Shown: positions 22,340-32,494, numbered from the stretch's first letter. The stretch: DNA of 64,000 bases from Gigantopelta aegis (GCF_016097555.1 NC_054703.1:12619554-12683553); one strand, 5' to 3'. Notes: generated from the sequence alone by a model not told the origin. Translations and numbers: made by a program.

Positions 22340-24339
22340 TGTTTTGGTAAGCTGTGCAAGTCTTAGATTCTTTATGAGTGGTATGGACTAATGCTTTTAA
22401 GTGTAAGGCTTCAGATCAAGCGACGCGTCTCTGACGTCACGGACCTCGTGATTGCCCTGCTCATTAAAGATCGGCAATTTCCGCTAAGAGCTCGTATCTG
22501 GGGTTCTTTTATGGAGATATTTTAAGTAATTAATTTTTTATAAAAAATTTTTTTAGGTGATTCAATTTATAATTAATTGTACATGGTTGGTGCCAAATAT
22601 GGTTTACGTGACATGTTTCCTTTAACCGAATTCAACAGTGGTTCGAGAAATCAAATGTAAACTTCCCTGATCCACTTCAATTTGGATTTTGTAAAAACAG
22701 TGGTGCCCAATTAGCTGCCTGGACATTACAAGAATGTATAAGTCATTATGCCCAATCCCAGACTGGTCTCCGTGCTACATTTCTTGATAATGAAAAGGCC
22801 TTTGACCGCGTGTGGCAAGATGGCCTGCTTCACAAACTTTATAACTTAGGAATAAAATCTAAGAGCTGGCGTCTTATTAGACACTCTTATACGACAGCTT
22901 GTGCCTTTGTTGCTTTTCAGGGATGTGCTTCCGAACAATTCTGTATTACCCGTGGTGTTGGACAAGGCAGAGTTATGTCTGCTTGGTTATTTTTGGTTTT
23001 TATCAATGACTTGATGACCGAACTGAGAATGACTGGCTATGGTATACGTATGGCACATATAAAAATACCAGGACTATTGCTTGCAGATGATACCATTATT
23101 TTAAGTGCAAACACTGATTAATACGGTTTACTCGTATGCTACCAAATGGCGTTTAAAATATAATCCCAACAAAAGTTGTTCCATATTATTTAATAACAAA
23201 CGCAATTGTAACATTGGAACTACATTTCTTCTGAGGCAAAGTAAAATTAACCATGTTGAAGAAACGAAATATGCAGGTGTTTTATTTACCAGTAATAATT
23301 CCTGTCAGAAAAGAATCGAACGTGCATGTGAAAAAGCTACTAAAACAGTTAACTCACTGTACATGACTGGATTACAAATAAACGGTTTGAATCCTATTGC
23401 AAGCGCTAAAATCTGGAAACGAGTTATATTGCCATCATCATTTTATGCCTGTGAACTATATTTTGATATCTCTGATACTAATATTAATAAGATGGAATGG
23501 GTTCAAAGACAGTTTGCTAGAAGAGCCCAAGGTCTAGATGAGCGATCGCCTAGTATTACAACCACGGCCACTCTGGGGCTATGGTCAATGCAGACCTATA
23601 TTGACAAGTGCAAGCTATTGCTACTTGGACGTTTGTGCCGACAGGAAACTAAACATATATCGAAGAAACTCTTTCTTTGGAAACTTGGACAATATCTTAT
23701 TGGCATAAGAACACATGCCGACTTTATAAGCGATATATTTAATGTGATTAAGAAATATAATCTTACTGATGTGATATACAGATATGTGAAATACGGAGAA
23801 TTCATAGATAAACTCCATTGGCGTGCAATAGTAAACAGAAAACTAATGGAATTTGAGTCACCAAACTAAACTTCATAGAACGCCTGAACTTTCCCGCTTC
23901 TGTGACATTCACCCCGATATCGGTGTCCACATTCTTTGGAAAATAGCGTACGTTCATCCAAATTGTAAAATAATTTTATCATCAGTCGTAAAAATAGGTA
24001 GCATGAAAACCTTTCCAAGGAAATGTATTCTATGTGATAAACAAACGTTAGATTATACTAAACATATTTTATTACACTGTGAAAAACTAATAACAGAAAG
24101 AAATGCTGCTTTTGAATTACTAGCAAACATTATGTCTATTGACCAGTATGTTACAATATGTGACCAAAGTGACGAAAATCTCATGAACTGTATTTTGGGA
24201 GGAGAAAACAATGACCTGAATGGTCTTGATTTTCATCAGTGGATTGCGTTTATTTTAAGCATATCAAAATATATACATCTTTGTCGTCAGTACATCCGGT
24301 TGGATTTCTAAACTGTTATAAATAGTTATGAAGGGCATG

Positions 24340-24346
24340 TCCTCTT

Positions 24347-24397
<51 letters not shown>
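24340..24397 (+). repeat. (TC)n microsatellite in the LINE 3' region
   Basis: About 58 bases of CT repeats directly after the ORF2 stop region, followed by about 100 bases that end the LINE. Confidence 0.95.
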
Positions 24398-24398
<1 letters not shown>

Positions 24399-24645
24399 AT
24401 ATTAATGTATTACGGTACCTGTATTTTTGTGTTATTTATTTAATTTGAATGTGTGATTGTATGCAATCTTCATTTATGGAGGAAATAAAGAAAATCATCC
24501 TACCCATTGAGCCTTGCGGAGCACTCACTCAGGGTTCTCAGAGTCGGTGTCTGGATTAAAAATCCCATTCCTCGACTGGGATCCAAACCCAGTATCTACC
24601 AGCCTGTAGACCGATGGCCTAACCACAACGCCACCGAGTCCGGTA

Positions 24646-25080
24646 GGGAAACCTTTGAAATGCTGAAAATGCACTGAGAAACCTTTGAAATGTTGAGAAT
24701 GCACTGAGAAACCTTTGAAATGTTGAAAATGCACCGAGAAACCTTTGAAATGTTGAAAATGCACCGAGAAGCCTTTGAAATGTTGAAAATGCACTGAGAA
24801 ACCTTCGAAATATTGACAATGCACTGAGAAACCTTTGAAATGTTGAGAATGCACTGAGAAACCTTTTAAATGTTAAAAATGCACTGAGAAACCTTTGAAA
24901 TGCTGAAAATGCACTGAGAAACCTTTGAAATGCTGAAAACGCTTATAATGTGTGTTTTTTTCAGACAGAGCGGGTTTCTGTTAAAAGTTATCAGTTGATT
25001 CATACTAATGAGAAACGTTGAAAATGCACACAGTGTTTGACAGACAGCACGGTTTCTGCCAGAGGGTATGAAGGGTAATA
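24646..25080 (+). pseudogene. Continuation of the decayed finger tail, 30-bp repeats
   Basis: Right after the SINE the linker fragment of the zinc-finger array, GAAACCTTTGAAATGTTGAA, is repeated about ten times with a 30-base period (24646-24950). Two longer decayed finger units follow (TTATCAGTTGATTCATACTA near 24990). The short period means the array contracted to the linker part and then expanded. It is continuous with 16203-16553 if the SINE and its contents are removed. Confidence 0.8.
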
Positions 25081-25741
25081 TTACGTAAACTCTAAAATCT
25101 TGGAAATTAGTGGATAAGTGTTTAAAATGTCACAAACGTTATACTAACTGAACTGTTGTTTAAAATGTGTGGATTTACATGAATTTGAGTATCCGATTTC
25201 AATATAGTTCTAACCCATAACCACCTAATAAGGGCACCTATGATCTGTTTTATTTTTGTTACATACCTTCAGATTATTTTCTAACAGAAAACCAGCACAG
25301 ACACGTTTCCTTCCATAATAATAGTAGTGATACATAGCTCAGCAGAAGCCTGAGCGTTATTAACATTATTTCATTTGACAGTTTTGGACGTCGATGATAC
25401 ATTTCCTGCTGCTCCTTTTCCATTTCCCTCAAATTCAAAATAAGCTGAACTTTATGTTGTGTATAATCATGTACGATATAAAAATATGTGATACTTGCAT
25501 ATCATATCGACATATAGGACTTCACCTATTTTTATAAATGTGTATCAAAGTACAGATGGTATCGGAAACGATCTCGACCAATTGTCTCAGGTTTTTATTT
25601 GTAAACAAATAAAAACTAGTAATATTTTTTTTTTATTGTACATAAAGATGTATTGTTGCTTCAAACTGATCTTCATGTAAAGAAGAAGATGATATCTTAA
25701 TTAAATTCTTCAAAACAAACAGTGTAAACAGCATGTGAACT
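25081..25741. other. No recognised feature
   Basis: About 660 bases of A+T-rich DNA. No domain or repeat copy is recognised. It could be 3' flank of zinc-finger gene 1. Confidence 0.4.
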
Positions 25742-25754
25742 TTTACTTCCGCGT

Positions 25755-26155
25755 ACCGGCCTCGGTGGCGTCGTGGTTAGGCCATCGGTCTACAGGCTGG
25801 TAGGTACTGGGTTCGGATCCCAGTCGAGGCATGGGATTTTTAATCCAGATACCGACTCCAAACCCTGAGTGAATGCTCTGCAAGGCTCAATGGGTAGGTG
25901 TAAACCACTTGCAACGACCAGTGATCCATAACTGGTTAAAAAAAGGCCTAGGTTTGTGTTATCCTGCCTGTGGGAAGCGTAAATAAAAGATCCCTTGCTG
26001 CCTGTCGTAAAAGAGTAGCCTATGTAGCGACAACGGGTTTCCTCCAAAAAACCAGTGTCAGAATGACCATATGTTTGACGTCCAATAGCCGATGATAAAA
26101 TAAAAAATCAATGTGCTCTAGTGGCGTCGTTAAATAAAACAAACTTTACTTTTAC
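25755..26155 (+). mobile_element. Complete SINE, head A, tail T1
   Basis: The head starts CCGGCCTCGGTGGCGTCGTG and contains an A box (TGGCGTCGTGGTTAGGC) and a B box (GGGTTCGGATCCCAG). The body has GTTATCCTGCCTGTGGGAAG and AAAAGATCCCTTGCTGCCTG. The tail contains GACGTCCAATAGCCGATGAT and ends GTCGTTAAATAAAACAAACT plus an ACTTT repeat. The target duplication TTTACTTCCGCGT flanks it (25742-25754 and 26156-26168). This is the best reference copy in the window. tRNA-derived promoter boxes are expected to drive pol III transcription. Confidence 0.95.
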
Positions 26156-26263
26156 TTTACTTCCGCGTTTACATGTGATGTGAAATTTTGAGCCGCGTTT
26201 ACTCGGTTTGTGACGTCATGCTAAGTTGTAGGTTTTCGCGTGTAACGGCTTTTATATATATAA

Positions 26264-26308
<45 letters not shown>
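26264..26308 (+). repeat. (GT)n microsatellite
   Basis: About 45 bases of GT repeats, ending in the TATA that hosts the next transposon. Confidence 0.95.
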
Positions 26309-26312
<4 letters not shown>

Positions 26313-27047
26313 CTCGCGGAAAAAAGTTCCTGTGCACCAAATAATTGCATATAGAATATAACTGACTTGAAATCTGGTCATACACATTTCGGTAAATGAA
26401 TGTGTAACCACTCACTTCGATATTCGATAGGTGTCCTGTCAGTTGCACGAGCTATTCATTCTTTGTGATCACAAGTTGCATTACTAGCATTCTTGGTCAC
26501 ATGCTCCTGTTTGACGTCATTTTTCTTATCACTGGACTCTAAAACTTTTGTATGGATTCTCATCACTCAGAATTTTTTTTTGTTGGCATCTGCTCGTCGT
26601 CAGTGTGATGACACACCTCAAAGAAAATGATCTTCTTCGAACGATGGGTATTATTGAGGTTAGAATGGCACAAACGTTGTTGCTAATCATTTTGGTGTTC
26701 GTGAGAACACTATGCAGTGTCTGATATGTTCTCGACAGTTTAGGGATATTAGGGATCTTCTATATGTAAGGAGTCAACACCTAAAGTCACGTTAAAGTGC
26801 TGTTCCAGATGTATGATGTATTGAGCTATATCAATCAAGATATTAGTTAATATGATTAGAAAATTAAAAAAAAAAATGTAAAAAAATTATATAACGGTAT
26901 ATTTTCCATTTAAAAATATTCCCCTGAAAAACAGAACCAGCTGAATTCGTTTCGGGAATTTCCGTAAGATTTGATCCGTGACGTCACGAAGGGAACTCCT
27001 TTCGATAGTCAGCGCCATTATTCATTGCTTCTTTTGTGTTTATTGTG

Positions 27048-27535
27048 GTTAAACGGCGTGTTGTTGGCGGCTGTAGCAATACAAAAGCCGATAAATTTAG
27101 TCTTCACGCATTTCCTAGTAATGTTGCTGTGAATAATCTGTGTGTAAATTTGATTAAAACAACGTGAAAATATTGGACAGAAAGAAAATGCCGGAGACCG
27201 TTGACTGCAGGCACTTTAGTTTCGATTCGTCCGAACTGGCTTGTCGGCTTAAGCGAGATATGGGAATACCATGTGTTATGGCTTTTAAAAAAAGATGCCG
27301 TACCAACAATTTTTCTGCGACACAAAACAAATGACAACAGCCTATGCCATCCACACCGAAACGACCTTGGGGTGCATATCGTCAATGTCCCAAATTGCGT
27401 TATGCTTTCAACTCCGGTCAGTTTGTTTTTTCATGCACGGTTCGTGCAATCATCGAGATCCGATTTGTTGTCGTTTGCATCTCGTTCATTTGTGAGATTT
27501 TTCTTTACAGTTCGAAAACATTAAAACAATAAAGT
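27048..27535 (+). pseudogene. THAP-domain gene relic
   Basis: The frame reads VKRRVVGGCSNTKADKFSLH, AFPSN, then LIKTT, a stop, KYWTERK, and after a frame change MPETVDCRHFSFDSSELACR and MGIPCVMAFKK. This spans a whole THAP domain: C-x2-4-C (the first Cys now Arg), the FP pair, the Trp, and the C-x2-H-F end (CRHF), followed by the usual post-domain proline motif region. A further segment, MPSTPKRPWGAYRQCP, follows. One stop and at least one frameshift show it is dead. It probably was the DNA-binding start of the element protein. Confidence 0.75.
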
Positions 27536-27621
27536 ACAAACAAGTAAGTCCCATCCTACAAAAATGTAGGTTTTTTTTGTAAAAAAGAAAAAAAAAAGAG
27601 CTAATTTTGTATGCATCTTAG

Positions 27622-27798
27622 AAAACAATCGGCTCAGAAATAAATGACTTGTAAATTCCATAGTATGAAAAAAGGCGTTCCCTGTAAAACCGACTATAAA
27701 TACATTAAATTAATTTTACTATACCTTCCCACAAAGAAAACCTTTTTTCATACTATGGAATGTGATACAAGTTATTTATTTCTGAGCAGACTGTTTTC
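27622..27798. repeat. 55-bp inverted repeat between the convergent frames
   Basis: Arms 27622-27675 and 27741-27798 are reverse complements. The inner 20 bases are exact: TTCCATAGTATGAAAAAAGG at 27656-27675 and its complement at 27741-27760. The outer part (GAAAACAATCGGCTCAGAAA and its partner) has a few changes. It lies between the THAP relic and the minus-strand leader, where two convergent transcripts would end. Confidence 0.85.
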
Positions 27799-28141
27799 AC
27801 AACTGCACACAAAAAAATAGTATTGTTTTGTTATTTCCAAAACACTTTTACTTTTTTTTTTACGTCAAACTAAACTGAAATTATTCGCACAAAAAAATAT
27901 CTTCATGGATGGGACGGACTAAAAGTCGTTTTTGTTTATTTCTTAAAATTAAAATAAGTTATTTATTTCTGAGAAGACTGTTTTCACAACTACACACAAA
28001 AAATAGTATTGTTTTGTTATTTCCAAAACACTTTTACTTTTTTTTTAACGTCAAACTAAACTGAAATTGTTCATAAAAAACCCCATCTTCATAGAGGGAT
28101 GGGGACGGACTAAAAGTCGTTTTTGTTTATTTCTTAAAATT
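27768..28141 (+). repeat. 187-bp tandem duplication
   Basis: GTTATTTATTTCTGAG recurs at 27771 and 27958. The two 187-bp copies share CACTTTTACTTTTTTTTT, GTCAAACTAAACTGAAATT and GACGGACTAAAAGTCG, with about 10% differences and small indels. Confidence 0.85.
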
Positions 28142-28325
28142 ACCGATATCGGGTCCAGTTGACTCGTAGAATTCAAGAGTTATTTATCGTCTTCTCTACT
28201 ACATCACAAGTATTAGAACATACAGTGTAGCAAAATAATTCGCACCAAAAGCTAAAGAACAAAACAAGAATAAAAGTTGTAAATTAGTGGTAAGCTGTCT
28301 CCACGACCATTTTCATCGTCATCTG

Positions 28326-28376
28326 TCAGGCCGGTGGTTCATCGGAAGATGTTCCAGGTTCAAACTGATAAGGCAT
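28326..28376 (-). other. Short acidic leader, MPYQFEPG
   Basis: On the minus strand an ATG opens MPYQFEPGTSSDEPPA and then a stop. Acidic codons continue after it (DDDENGRGDS). It resembles the leader in THAP element 1 (PYQYE plus acidic residues) and sits at the same place, near the right end and facing the THAP domain. Too short for a family call on its own. Confidence 0.35.
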
Positions 28377-29104
28377 TATTTGTTGTGTTGCACAAATATT
28401 AGTCCAGTCGTCATTACTACATTATTCATCATCGAAAGAAGAATCGCATGATCAATGAGCTTGGCAGTCGCTGTCGGTCCCACTTTCGCTTGCGCTGAAA
28501 GTCGTCTCATGGTAGGTTTCTGTGAAGCGCGTTCCCTTCATGACGTCATGGCTATTTACAGGCAAATGTTTTTACCGAGAATTTTACTCGGTCGTTTCCG
28601 GCAGTGTTCTACGGGAGTGATGTTTTAATACTTTTATGGGGCATTTTCGTAATTATTGATTTACATATCGGTGTAAAATATTATTGCAATGAATTAAGAA
28701 AGCATTTAATTGTGTAATTTGAAATTTTAGTGTATTGTCTGGCACAGCACTTTAATAAATTGTCAATATCAAGCGGGTTTACATATGGAATCATTTGGAA
28801 ATGACAAGTTTAACATCCCAATACATCCCTGAGTTAAGGCCAATTTGTGGAAGAACTGTACTCAACCGATTAAGTGATCACAAAGTACGACCATGACCGT
28901 CCATCAGTACGTCGTTCTGTTACATCATCACCGACGGCTCACCAAGCATTGTGTAGACCGTACTTCAAGTTCAGAAGACAGGAGAGGATCACTGTACTTT
29001 TAACAGATAAATAATACATTTATGTAAAACGCAATATTTTTAAATTTTAAAAGATAAGTCTCACTGAAATTGTAATGATGCACAGGAACCTTTTCCCGTG
29101 AGTA

Positions 29105-29160
29105 TATATACATACATACATACATACATACATGCATATATATATATACATAAAATTTTG
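29105..29160 (+). repeat. (CATA)n and (TA)n microsatellite
   Basis: ATATATACATACATACATAC followed by TA repeats, at the TA target of the Tc1-like element. Confidence 0.9.
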
Positions 29161-29330
29161 GTATACTCTTCACACAAACGCATCTGTAATCAAGAGCAGT
29201 TTGTATTATAGATCTTTTATTTTCATACAGCTTAATAAATATATATTGAAAAAACCCAAACTATGTATTATTTCATCATAAATATTAATTTCTCAATTTT
29301 AAATGACCTTTCAATGATTAGGTCACAGAA

Positions 29331-29516
29331 ACAAGATAATATCATTTAGGTTTTAAACTCCCACGTCATCATAATATATTAAAACAAGATAATATTATTT
29401 AGGTTTTAAACTCCCCCGACATCATAATATATTAAAACAAGATAACATTATTTAGGTTTTAAACTCCCCCGTCGTCATAATATATTAAAACAAGATAACA
29501 TTATTTAGGTTTTAAA
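29331..29516 (+). repeat. 53-bp tandem repeat, about 3.5 copies
   Basis: The unit begins ACAAGATAATATTATTTAGG and continues TTTTAAACTCCCCCGTCATC, ATAATATATTAAA. Starts at 29331, 29384 and 29437 give a 53-bp period. Confidence 0.9.
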
Positions 29517-29710
29517 GAACCCTGTCAAGTATTTTGTAGGCAAATATATCCTCTCTACGGTTGTTGAACGGCTCTGAGAATAAAATTGTATTCTATAACA
29601 CCAGTGCAAATGTTTGCATGCCATGTTTTGCGCCTGACATGCCACCAAAGAAATCATGTAGTAGCTTGCTAGTGATTAAATTTAGAGGCACTCACGATCG
29701 TCTCTAGACT
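29517..29710. other. No recognised feature
   Basis: About 190 bases between two tandem arrays with no recognised motif. Confidence 0.4.
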
Positions 29711-30074
29711 TAACAAGCAACTTGGGAAGGCAATATCTTATTTAACGACAAGCAACTTGGGAAGGAAATATCTTATTTAACGACAAGCAACTTGGGAAGG
29801 CAATATCTTATTTAACGACAAGCAACTTGGGAAGGCAATATCTTATTTAACGACAAGCAACTTAGGAAGGCAATATCTTATTTAACGACAAGCAACTTAG
29901 GAAGGCAATATCTTATTTAACGACAAACAACTTAGGAAGGAAATATCTTATTTAACGACAAGCAACTTAGGAAGGCAATATCTTATTTAACGACAAGCAA
30001 CTTAGGAAGGCAATATCTTATTTAACGACAAGCAACTTAGGAAGGCAATATCTTATTTAACGACAAGCAACTTA
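29711..30074 (+). repeat. 35-bp tandem repeat, about 10 copies
   Basis: The unit is CAAGCAACTTGGGAAGGCAA followed by TATCTTATTTAACGA. Two forms differ at one base (CTTGGG or CTTAGG); the first form fills the left copies and the second the right copies, so the variant spread in one direction. Confidence 0.95.
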
Positions 30075-30168
30075 GGAGCTTGCTACAATTATAATGGTTT
30101 TATGACTGCGACTTGGCAAGGTTTTATAAATTGGGGCCCAGGTCTTTTGTACAGACGAAGCATTAGAC

Positions 30169-30305
30169 CGGCCTCGGTGGCGCAGTGGTTAAGCCATCGG
30201 ACTAAGGCTGGTAGGTACAGGGTTCGCAGCCCGGTACCGGCTCCAACCCAGAGCTAGTTCTTAAGAGCTCAATGGGTAGGTGTAATGTAATGTAACAAAA
30301 CATTT
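30169..30305 (+). mobile_element. SINE head A only
   Basis: The copy starts GACCGGCCTCGGTGGCGCAG (A box TGGCGCAGTGGTTAAGC; B box region GGGTTCGCAGCCC) and reads through GAGCTCAATGGGTAGGTGTA, then ends in an AATGTAATGTAAC repeat. The body and tail are missing, so it is a truncated form or a separate short subfamily. Confidence 0.75.
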
Positions 30306-30639
30306 ATTTGTAATTATTGTTAATTGGTTATTTTCATTGGACTTTTAACACGTTTTGTTTAGAAGTTAGAACCAAGTATAACCGACCTATCACTTCGTAT
30401 GCCAACAAGTAAGCCGACTACGCTTGACGTGATTGTTACATTTTCTGTCATCACCAATTAATAAAATGATGTGGTTTTTGTTTGTTTGTTTGTTTGTTTG
30501 CCTATTTCAAGTCAAATAAGATACAAGGAACAAAAATAGCGTATACAAATCGCGATACGCAAAACTGTACCGCGGTTTGTGTCGAGCTGATCAATTATCG
30601 CGGTATACCGGTATACCGGTTTATCGTTGCAGCACTACT
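30306..30639. other. No gene; (GTTT)n tract
   Basis: A+T-rich sequence with a short GTTT microsatellite at 30478-30500 and an alternating CGGTATACCGGTATACCGG stretch at 30600-30620. No coding sequence is recognised. Confidence 0.45.
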
Positions 30640-31550
30640 AATTAGAAGTTTAATTAGCATGGTTGAGTACATCAACGAAACTGATGCCAAAATATTCTTT
30701 AGGGTACCCTGACTAAGGATCAGTGATTCTTAAGTGTCAAAACCTGTACCGAATCCACTTAAGAACGGGTCAAAGGTAAAAATCCATCGAATTTCAGGTT
30801 TAATTAGCATGATCGAGTACATCAACGAAACTAAGGTTAAAATTTTCTATGTTGATGTACAAATTAAGATCCTCCACCATTCTTAAATGTCAACTGCTGT
30901 ACTTAATCCACTTAAGACTGCCACTAATTAGCGCTAATTAGAAGATTAATTAGCATGACTGAGTACATCAACGAAACTGATGCCAAAATATTCCTTAGCG
31001 TACCCCCACTAAGGATCAATGATTTTTAGATATCAACCCCTGTACTGAATTCACTTAAGTTAAAGGTAACAATTTTCCCAATATTAGGTTTATTAGCATT
31101 CACGAGTACATCAAAACATTAATATGTTCTCTGTTGGAATGATAAACAAGACCCACGATTCTTAATGTCAACTCCTGTAAAATGAAAATGTATGATTAAT
31201 ATAACTAAATTTCTATTTGATTGTAATATTATATGAATATGATGATATGACTATTTCCACATTTGAACAATGAAAGATTACATTTACTTGATCTACTCAT
31301 TGCCTTTAATTCTCAATGTGAGTGTTATAGCAGTGATACTTTTTGCATGAACGAGAGTAACTGTTATAATAGTTATACATACGTTGATCCATTGTTTTCA
31401 CCAGTGTCTGGTGAAATTCTGAATGTACTATTAGTTAACAATGAAAAGTCTGGTATACCAAACTTAAGATACAAGCTAGTTCACAGGGTCCATAGGTGAT
31501 GGGGTTTCTCCAAAACTACAGCATGAATAAATAATGTGAGTATGTGATTA

Positions 31551-32300
31551 CTATAAATGCAGTCGAACTCCAGGACTAAATCTGGATGAGGGTTTCTGGC
31601 AGTTGTGTTTCTTCATGGAATATTGGTTGATAATATCCACTGTAAAATCCCAACCATTTGATGCAGTTGGATGTTGCTGGATATCAGTGAGATCGGCATT
31701 CACCCACATTTGTGCAACAAAGGATGCATGTTTCATATGAATGTTTAGCTCTGCCTCACATGGTGGAATGGCACTAGCATTTATGCCCTTCAGCTTCTCC
31801 AACGGATTCTTTGTCGTTGACTTTGGTCCATAACCCTTTTCAAATATCTTGTATCGAAAGGTATTGAGTGTTGTCTTGCTTGTATCCTTTGCTTCATAGA
31901 TGCTAGCGGTAAATGTTTGCAGGGTATTTTGTGTGATATGACTGCTTCAATCGCCATATCTTCAAATGCTTTTTGTACCTTTGTATTATTTTTCAGATTA
32001 GCAGATGGTCTCAACTTTCCCATGCGAACAAATGATCCAGTGTAGTCACTACCGGTAAATGCATGGAATCCTGGTTGTGCTGCACATATCTGAGGGCCAA
32101 GTATCAAACTCAAACTTTCTGCAGTGATACAACATGATGATTGCTTTGTCAGTACTTGACGCATGGATGACTATGTCTCCTTTTACCCCAGTCTTATGAG
32201 TGTCATCAACTGCTTTTGCATGAAGGCATATCTTGGTATCCGCCTCCTCGTGGTTATTTCTAAGGTCATCGACCACACCACACTTGAGAACTCCATCTAC
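31551..32300 (-). pseudogene. Nuclease-like protein, left-arm copy, broken
   Basis: On the minus strand: MVDDLRNNHEEADTKICLHA near 32276, GPQICAAQPGFHAFTGSDYT near 32100, GSFVRMGKLRPSANL and then the C-terminal part TRYLKRVMDQSQRQRIRWRS near 31800. The pieces lie in different frames. The motifs are those discussed for the right-arm copy. Extra C-terminal sequence (PPCEAELNIHMKHASFVAQM) follows and is also present on the right. Confidence 0.6.
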
Positions 32301-32494
32301 AACTTTGAAATGATGGCATTCCCCTGGAATATCAAGGTAGAGATCACGGCTTCCAATTATCTGTGCATATTGCTGGTCCTGCCACTCCCTTGCCAGGAAC
32401 TGTGAAAGTTGGGTTTTGAATGATCAAAAACTCTCTGTTATCTGCTCCTCTTCTGCCTCACTCCATATCTTTCAAAGATGGCTGTGGGTAGTTG

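Larger units (their letters stand above)
20421..22621. mobile_element. TTAA-flanked THAP element 1 (Kolobok-like), 2.2 kb, inside the LINE
   Basis: The target TTAA is duplicated at 20417-20420 and 22622-22625. Terminal inverted repeats read AGGAAACATGACACGAGACC on the left and AGGAAACATGTCACGTAAAC reversed from the right, continuing to CATATT. Inside are a THAP domain on the plus strand (20681-20850) and an acidic leader frame on the minus strand (22339 downward), so the two are convergent. A 200-bp tandem duplication (around 20931 and 21132) and sequence shared with the arms of the 8379-13784 region (21280-21960) fill the middle. No transposase core was found, so this copy is non-autonomous. 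TTAA duplication plus THAP suggests the Kolobok superfamily. Confidence 0.8.
18674..24311 (+). pseudogene. LINE ORF2: endonuclease, reverse transcriptase, C-terminal knuckle
   Basis: Endonuclease: IVTWNMRG, ITEHWLHDH, GFGGVAIMYRK and VIAGDLNVDIH, then STIDYICVPE and SDHYSL in a second frame after a shift near 19240. Reverse transcriptase: NNKAPGPDGISNEHL and PRNYRGITLTSSLGKLLEKI (to 20416). After the TTAA element the protein continues in the same frame at 22626 with WFEKSNVNFPDPLQFGF, DNEKAFDRVW, GVGQGRVMSAWLF and LLADDTIILSANTD, which contains the catalytic Asp pair. Further shifts lie near 23112 and 23862. The C-terminal domain has CILCDKQTLDYTKHILLHC. ORF2 starts 20 bases after the ORF1 stop. 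Because removing the TTAA insertion restores the frame exactly, the insertion is clean. Confidence 0.88.
16807..24498 (+). mobile_element. Nearly full-length LINE (APE endonuclease + reverse transcriptase), with an insertion
   Basis: Two ORFs are present, preceded by about 290 bases of 5' leader (16807-17097) and followed by a 3' region with a (TC)n tract (24340-24397) and an end at GGAAATAAAGAAAATC. Without the 2.2-kb TTAA element at 20421-22621 the LINE is about 5.5 kb. It has few frame disruptions, so it is younger than most elements here. It lacks an obvious target duplication. The clade is uncertain; the single APE-type endonuclease and the C-terminal CILC-x13-HILLHC knuckle suit CR1/Jockey-like groups. 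Confidence 0.9.
16554..24645 (-). mobile_element. SINE (head A, tail T1) split in two by a LINE
   Basis: The SINE is in minus orientation. Its tail and body occupy 16554-16806 and its head 24499-24645; the LINE at 16807-24498 lies between. The outer edges carry a 15-base target duplication, GGGAAACCTTTGAAA, at 16539-16553 and 24646-24660. The junction inside the SINE (TGGTTT before the LINE, CCTACCC after it) lacks the four bases ACAC present in other copies such as 55831-56221, so the LINE entered with a small target deletion. Head A boxes are visible at 24600-24645, with the B box reading GGGATCCAAACCC. Confidence 0.9.
26796..28751. mobile_element. TTAA-flanked THAP element 2 (Kolobok-like), about 1.96 kb
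   Basis: TTAA is duplicated at 26792-26795 and 28752-28755. Terminal inverted repeats read AGTGCTGTTCCAGA on the left and AGTGCTGTGCCAGA reversed from the right. Contents: a THAP domain on the plus strand (27048-27410), a 55-bp inverted repeat around 27622-27798, a 187-bp tandem duplication (27768-28141) and a short acidic leader on the minus strand (28326-28376). The layout is that of element 1 with unrelated ends, so two different families share it. No transposase core is visible. Confidence 0.8.
26311..29104 (+). mobile_element. Tc1-like element split by a TTAA/THAP element
   Basis: The ends are ACTCGCGGAAAAAAGTTCCT and, reversed from the right, ACTCACGGGAAAAGGTTCCT, in TATA contexts. Coding relics lie on both sides of the insertion: near 26620-26760 a helix-turn-helix stretch (LKENDLLRTMGIIEVRMAQT, then HFGVRENTM), and near 28850-29005 TVLNRLSDHKVRP, FRRQERITVLLTDK, which is where the first catalytic Asp of Tc1 transposases lies. 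The rest of the catalytic core is missing, so without the insertion the element is only about 840 bp and internally deleted. Confidence 0.75.

Noticed and set aside
25755-25830. tRNA gene
   Set aside because: The tRNA-like A and B boxes are the head of a SINE with body, tail and target duplication; the acceptor and anticodon stems are not intact. The same applies to the other SINE heads.
29711-30074. Possible CRISPR-like array
   Set aside because: The 35-bp repeat has no spacers, units are contiguous, and the genome is eukaryotic. The same holds for the 38-bp array at 43020-43880.
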